A DNA stretch of 64,000 bases from Davidsoniella eucalypti. Lineage: Eukaryota > Ascomycota > Sordariomycetes > Microascales > Ceratocystidaceae. Position 1 is the stretch's first letter, and the number at the start of each line of letters is the position of its first letter. Of this stretch, positions 23,415 to 35,700 are shown in pieces. The stretch covers positions 310,001 to 374,000 of the forward strand of contig RMBW01000023.1 in NCBI GenBank assembly GCA_004009845.1, in the 5' to 3' direction. The position numbers were made by a program, and so were the translations under genes. The notes beneath the pieces are model-generated. The model ran no database searches. It saw only the letters and a program-made list of their open reading frames with translations, and was not told where the DNA came from.

Positions 23415-26042
23415 ATGTTTCTCAGACGTCTTATCTCGGATGCCAGCGAGCGACCTCGTCATCCTCCCCGATCCCGTACCCCGTCCCCCCCACCAAACCG
23501 TGTCAAGCGCATCGAGATGAAGGACCTCCCAGAAGCTTCGGCTGCCGAGCGTGCTGTTTCTCGCAGCACGTCTTACTCGGCTGCGTATCACTCCGGCCCG
23601 GATCCCGAGCACCTCAAGGACCGTCTCTCTCGCGTGACGTCAAACAATGTCAACTTCCAGCCAGCCCTGCCCATGCCCGAGGAGGGCGTCGTCGGCTTTG
23701 ACGAGCTCCGGGAACGCAACGACCGGCTGCTGCGGCTGGGCTACGAAAACTCCGGCCTGCCTATCGCCCGCCTTTCCCACTCTGGCATGCCCTCGCCGCC
23801 CGACTCTCGACCCGTTTCACAGAACTTTAGCCGTATGCCAGGGGAGTACTACGAGGTCTACACGCCACCGGCCCAATACAGTGCCTTAGGGTCTGAGTCT
23901 GACGCTGGCTCGTCTGATTTGTCGATACACACTACTGCTACCAGCATGGCATCCGAGTATTCCCCTACCAAAACATCCTCCATCGCTCGCCGCCGCGTTG
24001 GCCGTCCCGTGCTCTCCTCTGCTCGCCGCGCTGGCTTCTCGGCTGCCTCCCGCCGATCTCGCTCAGCGGGCCCTGTCTCTGTTGCTTCGTCAGCTGGCGC
24101 AAACCGCGCCAAGAAACACCGCGTCTTGACGATTCAAGTTCGTCACCCACAGCAGTCGCCGGGAAAATCACGTCTCTCGCAGGTTTACAGCCCTACCGAG
24201 CCGACTCAGGCCGGCACTAGACGGTCCATGATGCGCTATGAGCGCCGGCTACGCGGGGCCCCTTCGACCATCACCGAGGAGGAGTTCTCTGATCTTCATC
24301 AAAAGAAGGAGCAAAGCGATGCCGCCCTTAGTGCTACGCTTGCCGAGCTCGATTCTGTCGGGGCTGAACTCTCCAAGGCCAAGAAGCGCCTCCGCCAAGA
24401 ACAGCGTGCTGCTGCCCGCGAACGTGAATTTGCGGTCGAAGACCTCGCCGATACCCGTGACGAGGTTGCTGCCTTGCGCGAGGATGTTGCCCAGCTTGAG
24501 GAGGAGTCTAGATTCGACCATGTAACCGAAACGCAGTTGCGCAAACGTCTCTCCAAACAGTCGAAGGCTATTGAAGCTGTGCGAAAAGAGGTTGCTGACC
24601 GCGAAGAGGCTATCAAGAGCCTAGAGACTGATGTTGCCGACAAGGAGAAGTTGCTGGCCGAAGTCAATGATGCCCAGGAGCAGCTGAAGGCCCTGCAAGG
24701 CGAGCTTGACTCCCAACGCCAGAGATTGGCCATTGCCGACGATCCGGAACATTCCAACACCATCTATGGCATGCAAACCAACGCTCTTATACATGTGGTG
24801 GCCAGTCTTCAACTGCAGAACAAAGCCCTCCAGGCCGCCCAAAACGCTACTCTTGAGTCTAACAGCCATCTGAATGCCAAGCTGGCGGAGCAGAACGAGC
24901 AGAGCACTGCCCAAACAGACAAGATTGCCGAGCTGGAGGCCACCATTGCCACTCTCAACGAAACCATCTCTCGCCTCGAGACTTCATTGAACAACTCTAC
25001 CAACGAACTTGGCGACACCGCCCAATCTAAGGACTCGTTGGAGGCGGAACTTTCGGCTGTTACCGCTGAGCTTGAGGCTGCCAGGGCCCGCATCGCTGCT
25101 GCTACTGATGACTCATCGCTTTATAGCTCTTCTACAGGCGGCGATTCTCGGGTAGTCAAGTTGGCCGAATCCCTAGGCGCCGAAAAGGCCATGTCGAAGA
25201 AGCTTCGTGCAGACTTCGAGTCTCTCGAGCAAGCTTCATCCGAAAGGGAAGGCCAGCTTATTGCAGAGCTAAAGTCCCTCGAGGCCTCTCTCAGTGCCAC
25301 GACCACCGAAAAGAACGCTATCGAGACGAAGCTTGGAAAGGTTGCTGCCGAGGCCGAGTCTCTCTCCAGCAAGGCCGCTGTCCTCGAGGACGCTCGCGCT
25401 ACTGCCCAAGCTAGTGTGGCTCAGCTGAACCAAGAGAAGGAAGATATCGCAAGCAAGCTTGGTGAAGCTGATGAAAAGACGGCCAAGCTCGAGGCTGAAA
25501 TCTCCAAGTATCGGAAGATGGATGCTGCTGTTGAGGTTGCCATTCTCAGCCAAGCCAAGGAGTCCCTCGAGGCACAGCTTGCCGACTGCACAGTCCGCGC
25601 CGAACAGGCCGAGTACGAGTGGGCTACTGCCAATGCTAATGTTGAGAATCTCCAGAACGAGCTGGCTGGTATGATTGCTCATGCTGCTCTGCTCGAGAGA
25701 GAGGAGATTCAGTACAAGGTGCAGATCGAGTCTCTCGCAGACCGTCTCGCGCGCGATAACCGTAGCAGCAAGAAGAGCCGCCATGGTCACAGTGGTGGCA
25801 GCAGCAGCAGCAGCAGCAAGAAGACGCAACTTGTTGCCGGTAAGCACGAAGAGCTTATCGTTGTTCGAAACTCTACCCAAGACAAGCATTCCATGTAAGT
25901 TCCCAATATCCCCAAGCACGCGTTTCTCCTATGTTCCTGCTTGTCGTGTAGTTAGTCAACTCAAATTACTAACCTGCCTACTGTGTCAAACAGATCTTCA
26001 AGAAAGGACTGTTCCGCTCGTCACCACGGGCATCGCCACTGA
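23415..26042 (+). CDS. large coiled-coil protein, function unknown
   Basis: Unspliced, the frame from 23415 stops at 25896-25898. A perfect donor (GTAAGT at 25895) starts inside that last ATG-TAA, a CTAAC branch site lies near 25970, and a CAG acceptor ends at 25993. Splicing 23415-25894 to 25994-26042 replaces the stop with 15 further codons and gives 842 residues. Residues about 1-280 are Ser/Pro/Arg-rich and probably disordered, with SP and RS sites suited to phosphorylation. Residues about 285-790 are a nearly continuous heptad-rich coiled coil of the myosin-tail or SMC kind. A poly-Ser and basic patch (about 795-815) follows. There is no motor, kinase or membrane segment. A cytoskeletal or scaffold role is possible but not shown. 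The pyrimidine-rich leader and strong codon bias suggest good expression. Confidence 0.8.
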
Positions 26043-27003
26043 TGCCGGAGGCGGAGCAGTAAAGATATACACAACACACAACTCCCTCAGCTTGATTCGC
26101 TTGGTTCAACTTAACCATGGCTTTCTCTATTCGTAGACTTCTTTCGCCCAGCATAAGACCCCATCAAATCGTCTCGTTCCCCTTTCAGCTTGCCCTTCAT
26201 CATACATATATATTTTGCTATGTTTCACTCTTATGTTTTATGGTTTATTTTCTTCTTTTTTTTCTATGTTGCACTTTCACTTGTTTCTTTTCTTTGTTCT
26301 TTTTTTCTAGCTTACATTCACGTATGTACATCCCCTAACTTTCATTATGGCCTACGAATACACAACGAAATAAATGACTATCACGAAATTTTGATAGCAC
26401 AGTCAATTATATAATTATATCATAGCATCACTGAAGTGAATTGAATGTTGCCTTACTGTAGCTCTTGTATCACTCATCTTTAACATATTTAGATTCGTAT
26501 AAGCCACAAGATTGTGTGAGATATCATACGCTTATATTCTAATATTCAAGCCGTAGGAGAATGGTCGTATCTCATTTCAAGACTTATTTCCACAAAAAAT
26601 ATAGTGTCCTGCTTCGAGTGATTACATATACTTCGTCTTTATAAATCGTCAGACTTTATGGCAGTCATCTGTATGATTTGATTACAAACCCGAAATAGAC
26701 CGGATAGTGACGTTTTGATATGATGATTTAGCCAGATGTGAAGCAACTATTAAGTAACACGGATTCGTGTTGCAACAAACAGAGGTGGGGTATCTCGTCC
26801 ACTACTAAAGACAAAAAAGGCAGGTGTCTCGATTTGTTGCATTGGGAAAATTAGATAAGCAATATTAGTACGACGCTACATAGTTATATATGGCCACGAC
26901 TCAGGTGTTTTTATTTTCCCCTTTCGCGATTTTGATTGATATTCGTCTCTTTTTACTCCCCAAAAAGCCTTCAACTTATTTTCCACGGTCTCTTATAGTC
27001 TAA
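26043..27003. other. intergenic region between coiled-coil and amidohydrolase genes
   Basis: T-rich 3' region of the upstream gene, then an AT-rich spacer and a short promoter before 27004. No gene seen. Confidence 0.6.
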
Positions 27004-28434
27004 ATGGTTAGACGCGCGTACGAAGACACTATCAATGCGATGCCGTCGCACGTCTACTCACAGGCATTTGGAATTCCAATCCAGATACGCGACACAACTA
27101 CCGCTGATGAACCGGATGATGGTCAATCTATGCCATGCTTGATAATCACCGCAGACATTCTTATTCCCGGGATTGGCCCACCGTCTTCTGACGCCGCAAT
27201 TGTGGTGACGGAAAAGCTGATTCGGTGGATTGGGCCTCGCTCTCAAATTCCAAGCCATTACATCGCGACCAAGGCAGCTGAGCATCACGTCCCAGTTGCC
27301 ATGCCTGGTCTCTGGGATTCACATGTGCATTTCGGCGCAGGTGCCAAAAAGGAAGCCGAGCTTGACCTGATGCTCGGCATGCTCACACAGCATCCTGCTG
27401 CGACTGGTGCCCGTCTGGCGCGTGGCTGTTGGGAGGCCCTTCAACGCGGATACACTTCTCTGCGGGATTTAGCGGGCTATGGCTGTGAACTTGCCTCTGC
27501 TATCGAAGACGGTACCATCATCGGTCCTAACATCTACAGCGCTGGTTCGGCCATCTCTCAAACTGCTGGCCATGGCGATGTTTTTACGCTGCCAGCTGGC
27601 GACGCTCTCTTGAACAATGGCATCACTCAGATACATCCCGGGCATTTCGGAGCTAATTCTTGCATCATGGTTGATGGTGTCGAGGAGTGCCGTAGAGCTG
27701 TCCGTCTACAGATCCGCCGAGGTGCTAAATGCCTCAAGCTTATGGCATCGGGGGGAGTACTGTCTTTGAATGACGACCCTTTGTATGCGCAATTTTCGCC
27801 TGAAGAATTACAGGTGATTGTTTCGGAAGCGACTCGACTTGGTAGGTCAGTTGCTGCCCATGCACATGGCAAGCCAGGAATAGTTGCTGCAATTAAAGCG
27901 GGTGTTTCTTCGATTGAGCATGGAACCTTTGCAGATGAAGAATGCTTTCAACTCATGAAAGATCATGGCATTGTCTATATTCCGACGAGAACGATTGTTG
28001 AAAACTTGAAGAACACTGGTGGAAAGGGTTTGCCTAAAAAAAGCTGGGAAAAGGCACAGATGTGTGAAAAAAACCACCTCAAGGCATACCAGGGCGCAAT
28101 TCAATCAGGAGTCACTATTGCACTTGGTACTGATACGCCACCTGGTTTTAACATGGCTGTGGAATTAGAATATGCTGTTTTGGCTGGTATGTCACCGCTG
28201 CAGGCGATACAATGTGCCTCTGCCAACGGTCCTTTAACTGTGGGAAAGCAAGCACCGTTGACAGGTCAGCTCAAGGTTGGATATGAGGCGGATATTCTAG
28301 GTGTTACAGAAAATCCGGTAGACGATGTCAGAGTTTTACAAGACCAAGACAATATCAAATGGGTCTGGAAGGGCGGACAGCTGTTCAAAGGCCCTGGAGT
28401 TGGACCATGGGGACCAACAGTATTTACACCATGA
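27004..28434 (+). CDS. amidohydrolase, ochratoxinase/imidazolonepropionase-like
   Basis: Single-exon metal-dependent hydrolase of 476 residues. The binuclear metal site of the amidohydrolase superfamily is complete: His107 and His109 (DSHVHF), a Lys to be carboxylated at 245 (CLKLMASGG), His286/288 (AAHAHG), His306 (SIEHG) and the catalytic Asp377 (LGTDTP). By memory, the spacing is very close to the fungal ochratoxinase active site (His111/113, Lys246, His287, His307, Asp378), and the length fits as well. It should hydrolyse an amide bond; the natural substrate is unknown. No signal peptide is obvious, so the protein is probably intracellular unless a downstream start is used (ATG at codon 13). 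Prolidase-type substrates are an alternative. It is the last intact gene before the AT-rich compartment. Confidence 0.85.
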   Translation: MVRRAYEDTINAMPSHVYSQAFGIPIQIRDTTTADEPDDGQSMPCLIITADILIPGIGPPSSDAAIVVTEKLIRWIGPRSQIPSHYIATKAAEHHVPVAMPGLWDSHVHFGAGAKKEAELDLMLGMLTQHPAATGARLARGCWEALQRGYTSLRDLAGYGCELASAIEDGTIIGPNIYSAGSAISQTAGHGDVFTLPAGDALLNNGITQIHPGHFGANSCIMVDGVEECRRAVRLQIRRGAKCLKLMASGGVLSLNDDPLYAQFSPEELQVIVSEATRLGRSVAAHAHGKPGIVAAIKAGVSSIEHGTFADEECFQLMKDHGIVYIPTRTIVENLKNTGGKGLPKKSWEKAQMCEKNHLKAYQGAIQSGVTIALGTDTPPGFNMAVELEYAVLAGMSPLQAIQCASANGPLTVGKQAPLTGQLKVGYEADILGVTENPVDDVRVLQDQDNIKWVWKGGQLFKGPGVGPWGPTVFTP

Positions 28435-28799
28435 TAATGGTGTATATTAGAATGCGAGGAATGAACGGTCAAAGTAGGCCACTGATACGTGGCGTACATG
28501 CCAGGAATTCGAATAGAATTTTTGACTGATTTATTAAGACAGAAATCACAACTATCTAAGGGTCCTCCGAGCTCACTATTTATACTAGCAATTGTGCACA
28601 GTGGTGTGTATTCCGCTGTAGATAGTGTAGGGCTGGTCATTGACGTTAGCTCGGTAGTTCGTCGGTGGGTTGTCCTGATGCTGTGATGGTTATTGTGGTG
28701 GTGGCGTTGTCGAAGCGGGTAGGCCTTTTAACAGAGTACATAGTTGACTCTAGTTAAAGTAAATTCTGTAGCTACGAATACAATCAACACTAGCTGATA
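28435..28799. other. intergenic region at the compartment boundary
   Basis: No gene seen. Base composition drops towards AT-rich beyond this point. Confidence 0.5.
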
Positions 28800-29424
28800 A
28801 TACCTATCAAGATTGATGTTAGAGATTGAAATATTCTCCATCATAGGCCACTTCGATGTTGACACTTGCGAGCCTGTCCCCATTGTCTACATGGAGATCT
28901 GGCACTGCAACTCCACTGTCGTCTACTCCGGCATTGTAGCGTCTGGAAACGGTAACAGCAATGATGCCACCAACATTGACAAGGCGTATCTAGGAGACTA
29001 ACGAGGATGGTGTCGCTAACTTCGAGTCTATCTTCCCTGGCCACTACATCTCTGGTGGTACCACTCACATACATCATGGTTCCTACCAATGCCACTCTTC
29101 TGGCAAAATCTACTCTTGGCTATGACAACTACGCCGGCCATGTTGGACAGAACCTTCTTTGACCAAGATTTGATCTCTGCTATTAAGGCCTATAAACCTT
29201 ATTCCAACAACGCTCAAATTGTCACTACCAATGCCGAAGACTCAATTCTGGCTGAGGAGGCTACGACTGATGAGGTTGACCCGTTCCTGGAGTACACTCT
29301 TCTCGGTGATGACGTCTCAGGCGGTATCTCCTCGTGGTTGGCCTTCAGCATCAACTCCAACTCTTCTTCCACTATTACTCCTGCTGCCTACTACTACGAG
29401 TCCAGTGGTGTTGCTAACTGAAGG
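28800..29424 (+). pseudogene. decayed intradiol ring-cleavage dioxygenase-like gene
   Basis: Three reading frames in succession encode consecutive pieces of one secreted intradiol dioxygenase-like protein. The first (to about 29001) has HFDVDTCEPVPIVYMEIWHCN and YSGIVASGNGNS. The second (about 29001-29130) has NEDGVANFESIFPGHY and the THIH metal-site segment. The third (about 29155-29421) has FDQDLISAIKAY, EDSILAEEA and FLEYTLLGDDVSGGI. The frame changes, for instance a one-base shift at about 29000, are not at splice sites. The N-terminus, with its signal peptide and first part of the fold, is missing. Family members open catechol-type rings with non-haem iron. It is clearly inactive. Confidence 0.8.
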
Positions 29425-32400
29425 GGCCTTTTTACTAATCTTTTTCTTAGCAATAAAAGCTTACCATCTATTCTATGCTTCCAAAACCCGATATCTTTGA
29501 CCAAGAACTGCCTTAGAACTGCCCAACTCATGATCCCTCTCTCGTGATGAGGTTATGAGATAGTGGATAAATTTGCTACTGGGGCATTCTATTATTTTTC
29601 CAGTTTTCCCTACGACTACTTTTAGATTCCCAGATTTCTACGTTGATACTTGCTTTGGTTTGCCAACGGTGATCTAACAATTTGCTCAGCTTTGTACTCT
29701 TTTTTGTTTTTGTATTTAGACCTTGTTACCCTATGTTATAAAGAGAGAATCTAACTCACACCAATATAAACTCACTTATTGAAAAGAAAACAGACATCCA
29801 CTATACCTATATACCTATGTGACTATAGACTCAACTAATGTTATTTATATTACATTGCTGACTTGAGACTTTGAAGTTACTCTGCCAAGTGTTCGGTTTT
29901 TGTTTCTTCAATGTTCGCTCGTATTACGCTAAGCAAACCGTTGATAACAGAGGCAAATACGAAGAAAAAGACTGTAGATATATCAGAGTTGAGAGTCGGA
30001 AACGAAATAAAGGTTTAACGAGAAAAGACATGCGATTTGAGAGCCGCGGCAGAAAGCCTTCAATAAGTAGAAGATGTGGGATGGAAAGAAAGGTGTTGTC
30101 TGATAATTACAAAAATAATTAGGACTAAAATCAATACAAGATAGTTATCAAAATAAATGATTACTAAAAGTAACCAGGGCTCTGTTAACTATTATAAATC
30201 AGAAGAAACTACATTACAATAGAAAAAGGTTGAGCTCAATATCTTGCTATTGTTATAGAAAGCAGATATAGACAAGTAGACATACAAGTAAACAAGTAAA
30301 CAAGTAATCAACCTATGAAAGTCGATACGCGGCATTTTTCAATCGGATACTAAGATCAAGTTTTATATCATCTAAACTATGTAGCCTTAGTCAACAATAA
30401 GTAGCTACATGAACTTGCTACTCAAGCATAGAGGCTTGTCTTGGAGGCTGACTTCACAGCTGTAACTTGCACGTAGATCTAACTCATATTTAGTCGATAG
30501 TACAATTCTGCCTTGGTGAGTGATGACACATGCAATTTGTATCAAACCTGTAAAATTGTGCAACTAGCATTATAGTTTGTAGCAACATCTATCTAGCACT
30601 TATTTTAGATATTTAGTTTAAATTGCTATATTTGAACGCTACTTCGTTAGAACTTATATGTGACGATACTCTTTTGTGTTTAACCCAAACAAATTTCTGA
30701 GACTTCGTGAAGGGATAGGCTGAGAGGATGCAATAGTTGCTGATATAGCCCAATATTCTACAGGTTGCACAGAGAGATAAGATATTCATTTTCCTGTTTG
30801 TAACATATTAACAAACTGTCCATGGTCCAGGTGTACCTGTTACTAGGTTAGAATATCGCGTAGATAGCATTATTATACAATTGCTCAATAACGTTTTAAA
30901 AGTAACAGATGAAGTTGCATTGTTCTTGATATCAAACTTTGCCTCAATTTCCATATACAGATTTTTTTTTTTTTTTAATTCATTTATCTTATGGAGCTAT
31001 AACACACAGATGAAACTAGTCCGGCTAGTCACTCTGCTTGAGCTGTGACATTATTACTTGGGCCTTCTGGAGAAGTGGGTTACCGTTAGGGTAATATAGT
31101 TAACTAACTAAGCAAATTCGGGTTCTTTCTAACCCTCAATGATGATACCAACAGAATCTAATTCAAGTCAAGTAACATACATCTTTTACTTCATATACAC
31201 ACAGTACATCATTCTCTTACTTAGCTTTCCATCTCATATGACTTACAATCTCGTTGTTAGCCATCATTAATTATTCTACCACTAGTTTTGCACTCGTAAA
31301 TGTGAACCTTTACCTATATATTGAAATCTTTCTGTCATATTTCAACTTATACCACATCCCCTTCTCCATTTTTCCACATGCTATTCTTCTAGAATTACTA
31401 CAAACAGACATCTCTTTACCCAACAAAGTCTTGTTTTTTCTGTGCTATAATTGTAGTTGCGTTGTTAAACAACCTTCAAGTTATTAGTAAAATCTAGTGA
31501 CTTCATTTCCATTACATGCTCATTTCTTTCTACATGAAAGTTCAGATCTACCTTACAACCAATCTATAAACTTGAATTTACCCTCCCAAGTTCTCATTAT
31601 AATTTAATTAGCCCCTCGCGTACATTGTTTATTTCTGATCTAAAAGCAATAGATGTTAACCAGTCATCGTTGTCGTTGTTTTGAGTTTTTTAATCATTCG
31701 TTTATATTTCTAAGCCTCAATAACCCTTTTAACCCTTACAATGATATCCTGTTTTTCTAGAGGGCGGGGGTCCTTTTCCGTTACACTCTACTCAATTTAA
31801 ATTTATATAGATGTGCGATTGGCTAAAATTCATCTAGAAATGGTAAGTTTTCTTACCAAGAATGTGTTTGTGATATAGGTATCAAGAAAGTTTGTTTTCT
31901 TTCCTCCTAATTATTTAACTGAGAAAAGTCATTTATAAATTTTTTTTTATAATAATTCTACTTCTAAAGAAGGTTTTGTATATAATTATAGATTTAAAGT
32001 TTTAGATCTATGGTGGAATTAGAAAACAAATGATAATAACTGTAAGTAAGTATTCGATAGTTGCTTTTATTTGTATACAGTAGTAATATAGGTAGTTAAT
32101 GCATATTTGAATTAGTGGCATAAGTCATAGAATTTGCTTGTAAAAGAATAAGCGACCACACCTGTTCTGTTAGTACATAATTCACTACACATAAAACAAT
32201 GAATGCATGGCTGTCATTTATTTAAATAGAATAGCTTTTTATACAAAAAAAGGTCGAAAATTGAAGTTGTTTGGCTCATAGGGGTTTTTAGGGAGCTGTA
32301 CTGTAACAATAAGCATACTTGCCTTACTTGTCTCTTGCCACGACTACTATTCATTGATTGTCACTCGCTACACCGCTACCAGCCACAAAATAAGAAACCA

Positions 32401-32715
32401 TAGAAGTCAGGAGTAAAGTGTTGTTTTTATTTTCTTACTGAATAACATACAACAAAATCAATTATAACTTTAACTTTATTCTTCTACTTCAAGGAGTACA
32501 CTTCACTCACTTTACTACCTTAATAAACCGCAATTAACAACAATCAACAACAAGCTCAAAACACATCACTTCTTAGTCCTCAAACTAGCAACTGTACGTA
32601 TATGGTTTTGATTCACTATAATTTTAACTCAGCACTAATATTTCTGTCTTGATATAGTCATATCTACCGTTATTCCACTACATTACTTACGCTTGATTTT
32701 GAATCGTCAGAAGTC
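29425..32715. other. AT-rich intergenic region
   Basis: About 3.3 kb, strongly AT-rich, with no coding frame worth reporting. It holds one copy of the small A-tailed repeat at 30961-31010. Near 32594-32658 a GTACGT and a TAG could bound an intron in the leader of the helicase frame. Confidence 0.6.
30961..31010 (-). repeat. short A-tailed retroposon-like repeat, copy 1
   Basis: A T-run followed on the plus strand by AATTCATTTATCTTATGGAG and CTATA. The same core occurs at 60521-60583 and near 63942. On the minus strand it is a short head followed by an A-rich tail. Only a weak flanking duplication (ACAGAT) is visible here. Confidence 0.5.
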
Positions 32716-35700
32716 ATGGAAGACTTTGTTGAGCTTAACGAAGAACATCAACTACTTATTTGCCTACCATGTAAGGCAGCAATTCGCCCAGGAAAGAGCA
32801 TCGAAACACACTTTCGCGGCAAGCACAAAGTAAAAGGAGAGACTTTCAAAAACATTATCGATTACTATGGCACTCAAGATTTAGCTGATCCGAAAGTGCA
32901 TGCCCTCCCCCCCGATGGAAGTCCAGCTATCAAACGACTTGCTGTCCGCCGCGGATACAGTTGTTCTATGTGCCGATATCTTACAACATGCAAGGACAAT
33001 ATCACTCGCCACTGGAGAGACGTAGGGCATACATCTCTAGACCCCAAGTCAAAGACTGTACTGTTACAGACTTGGATGGACCGGAACCTTGCCCGATACT
33101 GGATTGTCAGTGATGCTGCTTCGTCTCGGGAGAGCTTTGGTCGTGAGGTCCAACGATGCAGCTGGCGATTAGATAGCGTGCCAACCGAAACACTTCAATG
33201 GCTCGGCAGTACCATAACTACTACTCCAAATGGAATGCCATTTGGATTGAAAGGCAAAGAAGCATCGATGGCCAAATACCGAACTGTGGGACAACGATAC
33301 TTGGGCTTGTGCTGGTGAGCACACCGCATTGGACGAGACGAGGCCATGAAGCAATTGGCTGTTAAGTTCACGGATGAGCAGTGGAATATGCTGTGCACTG
33401 TCGTACAGGAGCTTGAGAAGAGCATCAACATCAATCGAAATCATGTTAGATATCATCGGAACGAAGATCATGACGACGAAGACGAAACTATAGACGAAAC
33501 TATAGAAGACGGCCGACTTCATGATAATGTCTACAAGGAGCTTGACAGAGCTGTCTTTTCGTTCATGGTAGCTTCGATCAAGACTCTGGTTGGTGGGCAC
33601 ATATACTCGAACTCACTTCTGTGCTTCTGTGCAGCTCTAGGCATTCGATTAGAGCCGCTTGGATATACTGAACCGCACTTATATACTGGACTGCTGGCTA
33701 CTATCTTGTGGTTGTCAAGACTGTTTTTCCTTGAGTCCTTATTCGACAGCAAGCCCCGGATTATCGACGAAGTTAGTATTGAGTTGGAGCAGGAATTCCG
33801 GGAGCAGCATGCAGTTTGGATGTGCACTGGCTCACATACTGTCATCAGCACTATCATCGGCTGGATGGCATACGGAAAGGGCTGGCGGTCACGCATGGGC
33901 GGACAGCTGTCTGTTCGTTGGGCTGAGGATGGCGAGTCTTTGTTTCATAATGGAGAACGTATCATGATCCAAGACTTCACAAGAGCGGCTAGAGAGCAGG
34001 TAGTTGAGGCACAGAACTTACTAGCTTTACTACTGGGAGACTCATGGCAAAAGATGAAGCCGAAGATTGATCTTAAGCTGCTTGCTGATAACATGATCCG
34101 GCTTGGAGCCGGCCAGTCTTTCGCCACGAACACGAACAACAAATGGCTTGAGCCCGGACCATCTTTGGTGGTAAGGCAGCTGTCCACATCGATTTGGGAT
34201 TCCAGCAGACATGTATTCAAAATAGATGGCACCAACCGCTGGCTACGCCGGCTCAGAATGTTCCGAGAGGTGCTCATGCTACTCGTCCATGTATGGGGTG
34301 GGTTACCCGGAAGAGGGCCGGAGCTTATGACGCTGCGTTACTGAGATTCATGGCAGCTGATGCGCAACGTGTTTGTGTTTGACGGACAAGTGATGATTGT
34401 CACGGATCGAGACAAGATGAAGGCCATCCGGGATAACTCACGCAAGGTTGCTCGGTTTTTGCCAGAGAATATTGGCCAAATGGTAGTGGCTTACATCGCT
34501 TGACTGATCCCCGTGGAACGAGTACTCCGGTCTAAATGTAACTTGGCCAAGGCAAACAACGAGCAATTAGAGTTCATGTGGCACGACGGCAGCTCTACTG
34601 TATGGGGTACGGACCGACTTAGTCAGAAGCTAGCACGGGTATTTCAGGCGGCTACCGGCGTGAGGTTAGGCGTGGGAAGATACCGCGTGGTGGCCATTGA
34701 GTTGGGCCGGCATATTCGCGGGCTTGTACTGAACCAGATCGAGACTCGTGTAGACGACGACGCAGACGACGACGACATTGAAGTTGATCCGATTACCGGA
34801 GAACTAGTGCACTGTGGCGGAAGCTGGAATATCATATGGGATCTTGTATCAACACATGGCAGCCGTGTTGCCCGACAGCATTATGCCGCTCATATTGGAT
34901 TCCCCAGCAAACTACAGCCAGAGACGATTGCTTCATTCAAAGAGATCAGTCGGTTGTGGCATCAATTTCTCCAAGGAGACGATTCCCAGAACGAAAAACG
35001 GAAACGACCAGACGAAGAAGCCGAATGTGAGACCCAGCCACAGACCGATACAAGCAGCAAAAAGCGGATCCGGTACAAGTTGCCGGTAAGAACGGCGAAA
35101 GTCAGTGTGTACCAAGAGATGCACACCGGCTTGTGCACTTTGCTTGGACCCGATGCGACATGGCGCAGCGCCGAGCAACGAGAAAGCATGCGGGAGATAT
35201 TGGCTCTACAGGATGGTGAGTCACTCATCAGCGTACTCCCAACTGGAGCCGGTAAGAGCATCTTGTTCATGCTACCGGCTACTATGCAAAGCGGCGGAGT
35301 CAGCATAGTAGTCGTCCCATTTGTAGCGCTCATGGAGGATCTATTTACTCGAGCAGTGGCTATGGGAGTTGACTGCATCCGTTTCGAATCGTCTTTGCAT
35401 GCTGGGCGAGAGGGTCTACCGCGAGCAGCCCGGCTGGTGATAGTGAGCGCCGATACCATCACCGCGGGAGATTTTTCTGCTTATGCAGACGGATTGCTAT
35501 GTACTGGCTTGCTTCAACGGATTTTTATTGACGAATGCCATACCATCATCATGGATATTGGGTACCGAGGAAAGCTAGGTGAACTGAAGAGCTTGAACCG
35601 GTATAACTGTCCGTTGATATTGCTGACGGCCACACTGCCGACGGTTTTCGAGGATTGGTTCCGAAAGCAGATGCTGGTGGAGGCTGCTGTAACAATCCGG

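Noticed and set aside
23006..23701. Plus-strand frame of 231 codons overlapping the start of the coiled-coil gene
   Set aside because: It begins with a GTG, and its open length results from the C/T-rich leader and biased codons of the real gene.
33316..34503. Selenocysteine at the three TGA codons of the helicase frame
   Set aside because: Filamentous ascomycetes are not known to make selenoproteins, and the likely ancestral residues are Arg and Trp, not Cys.
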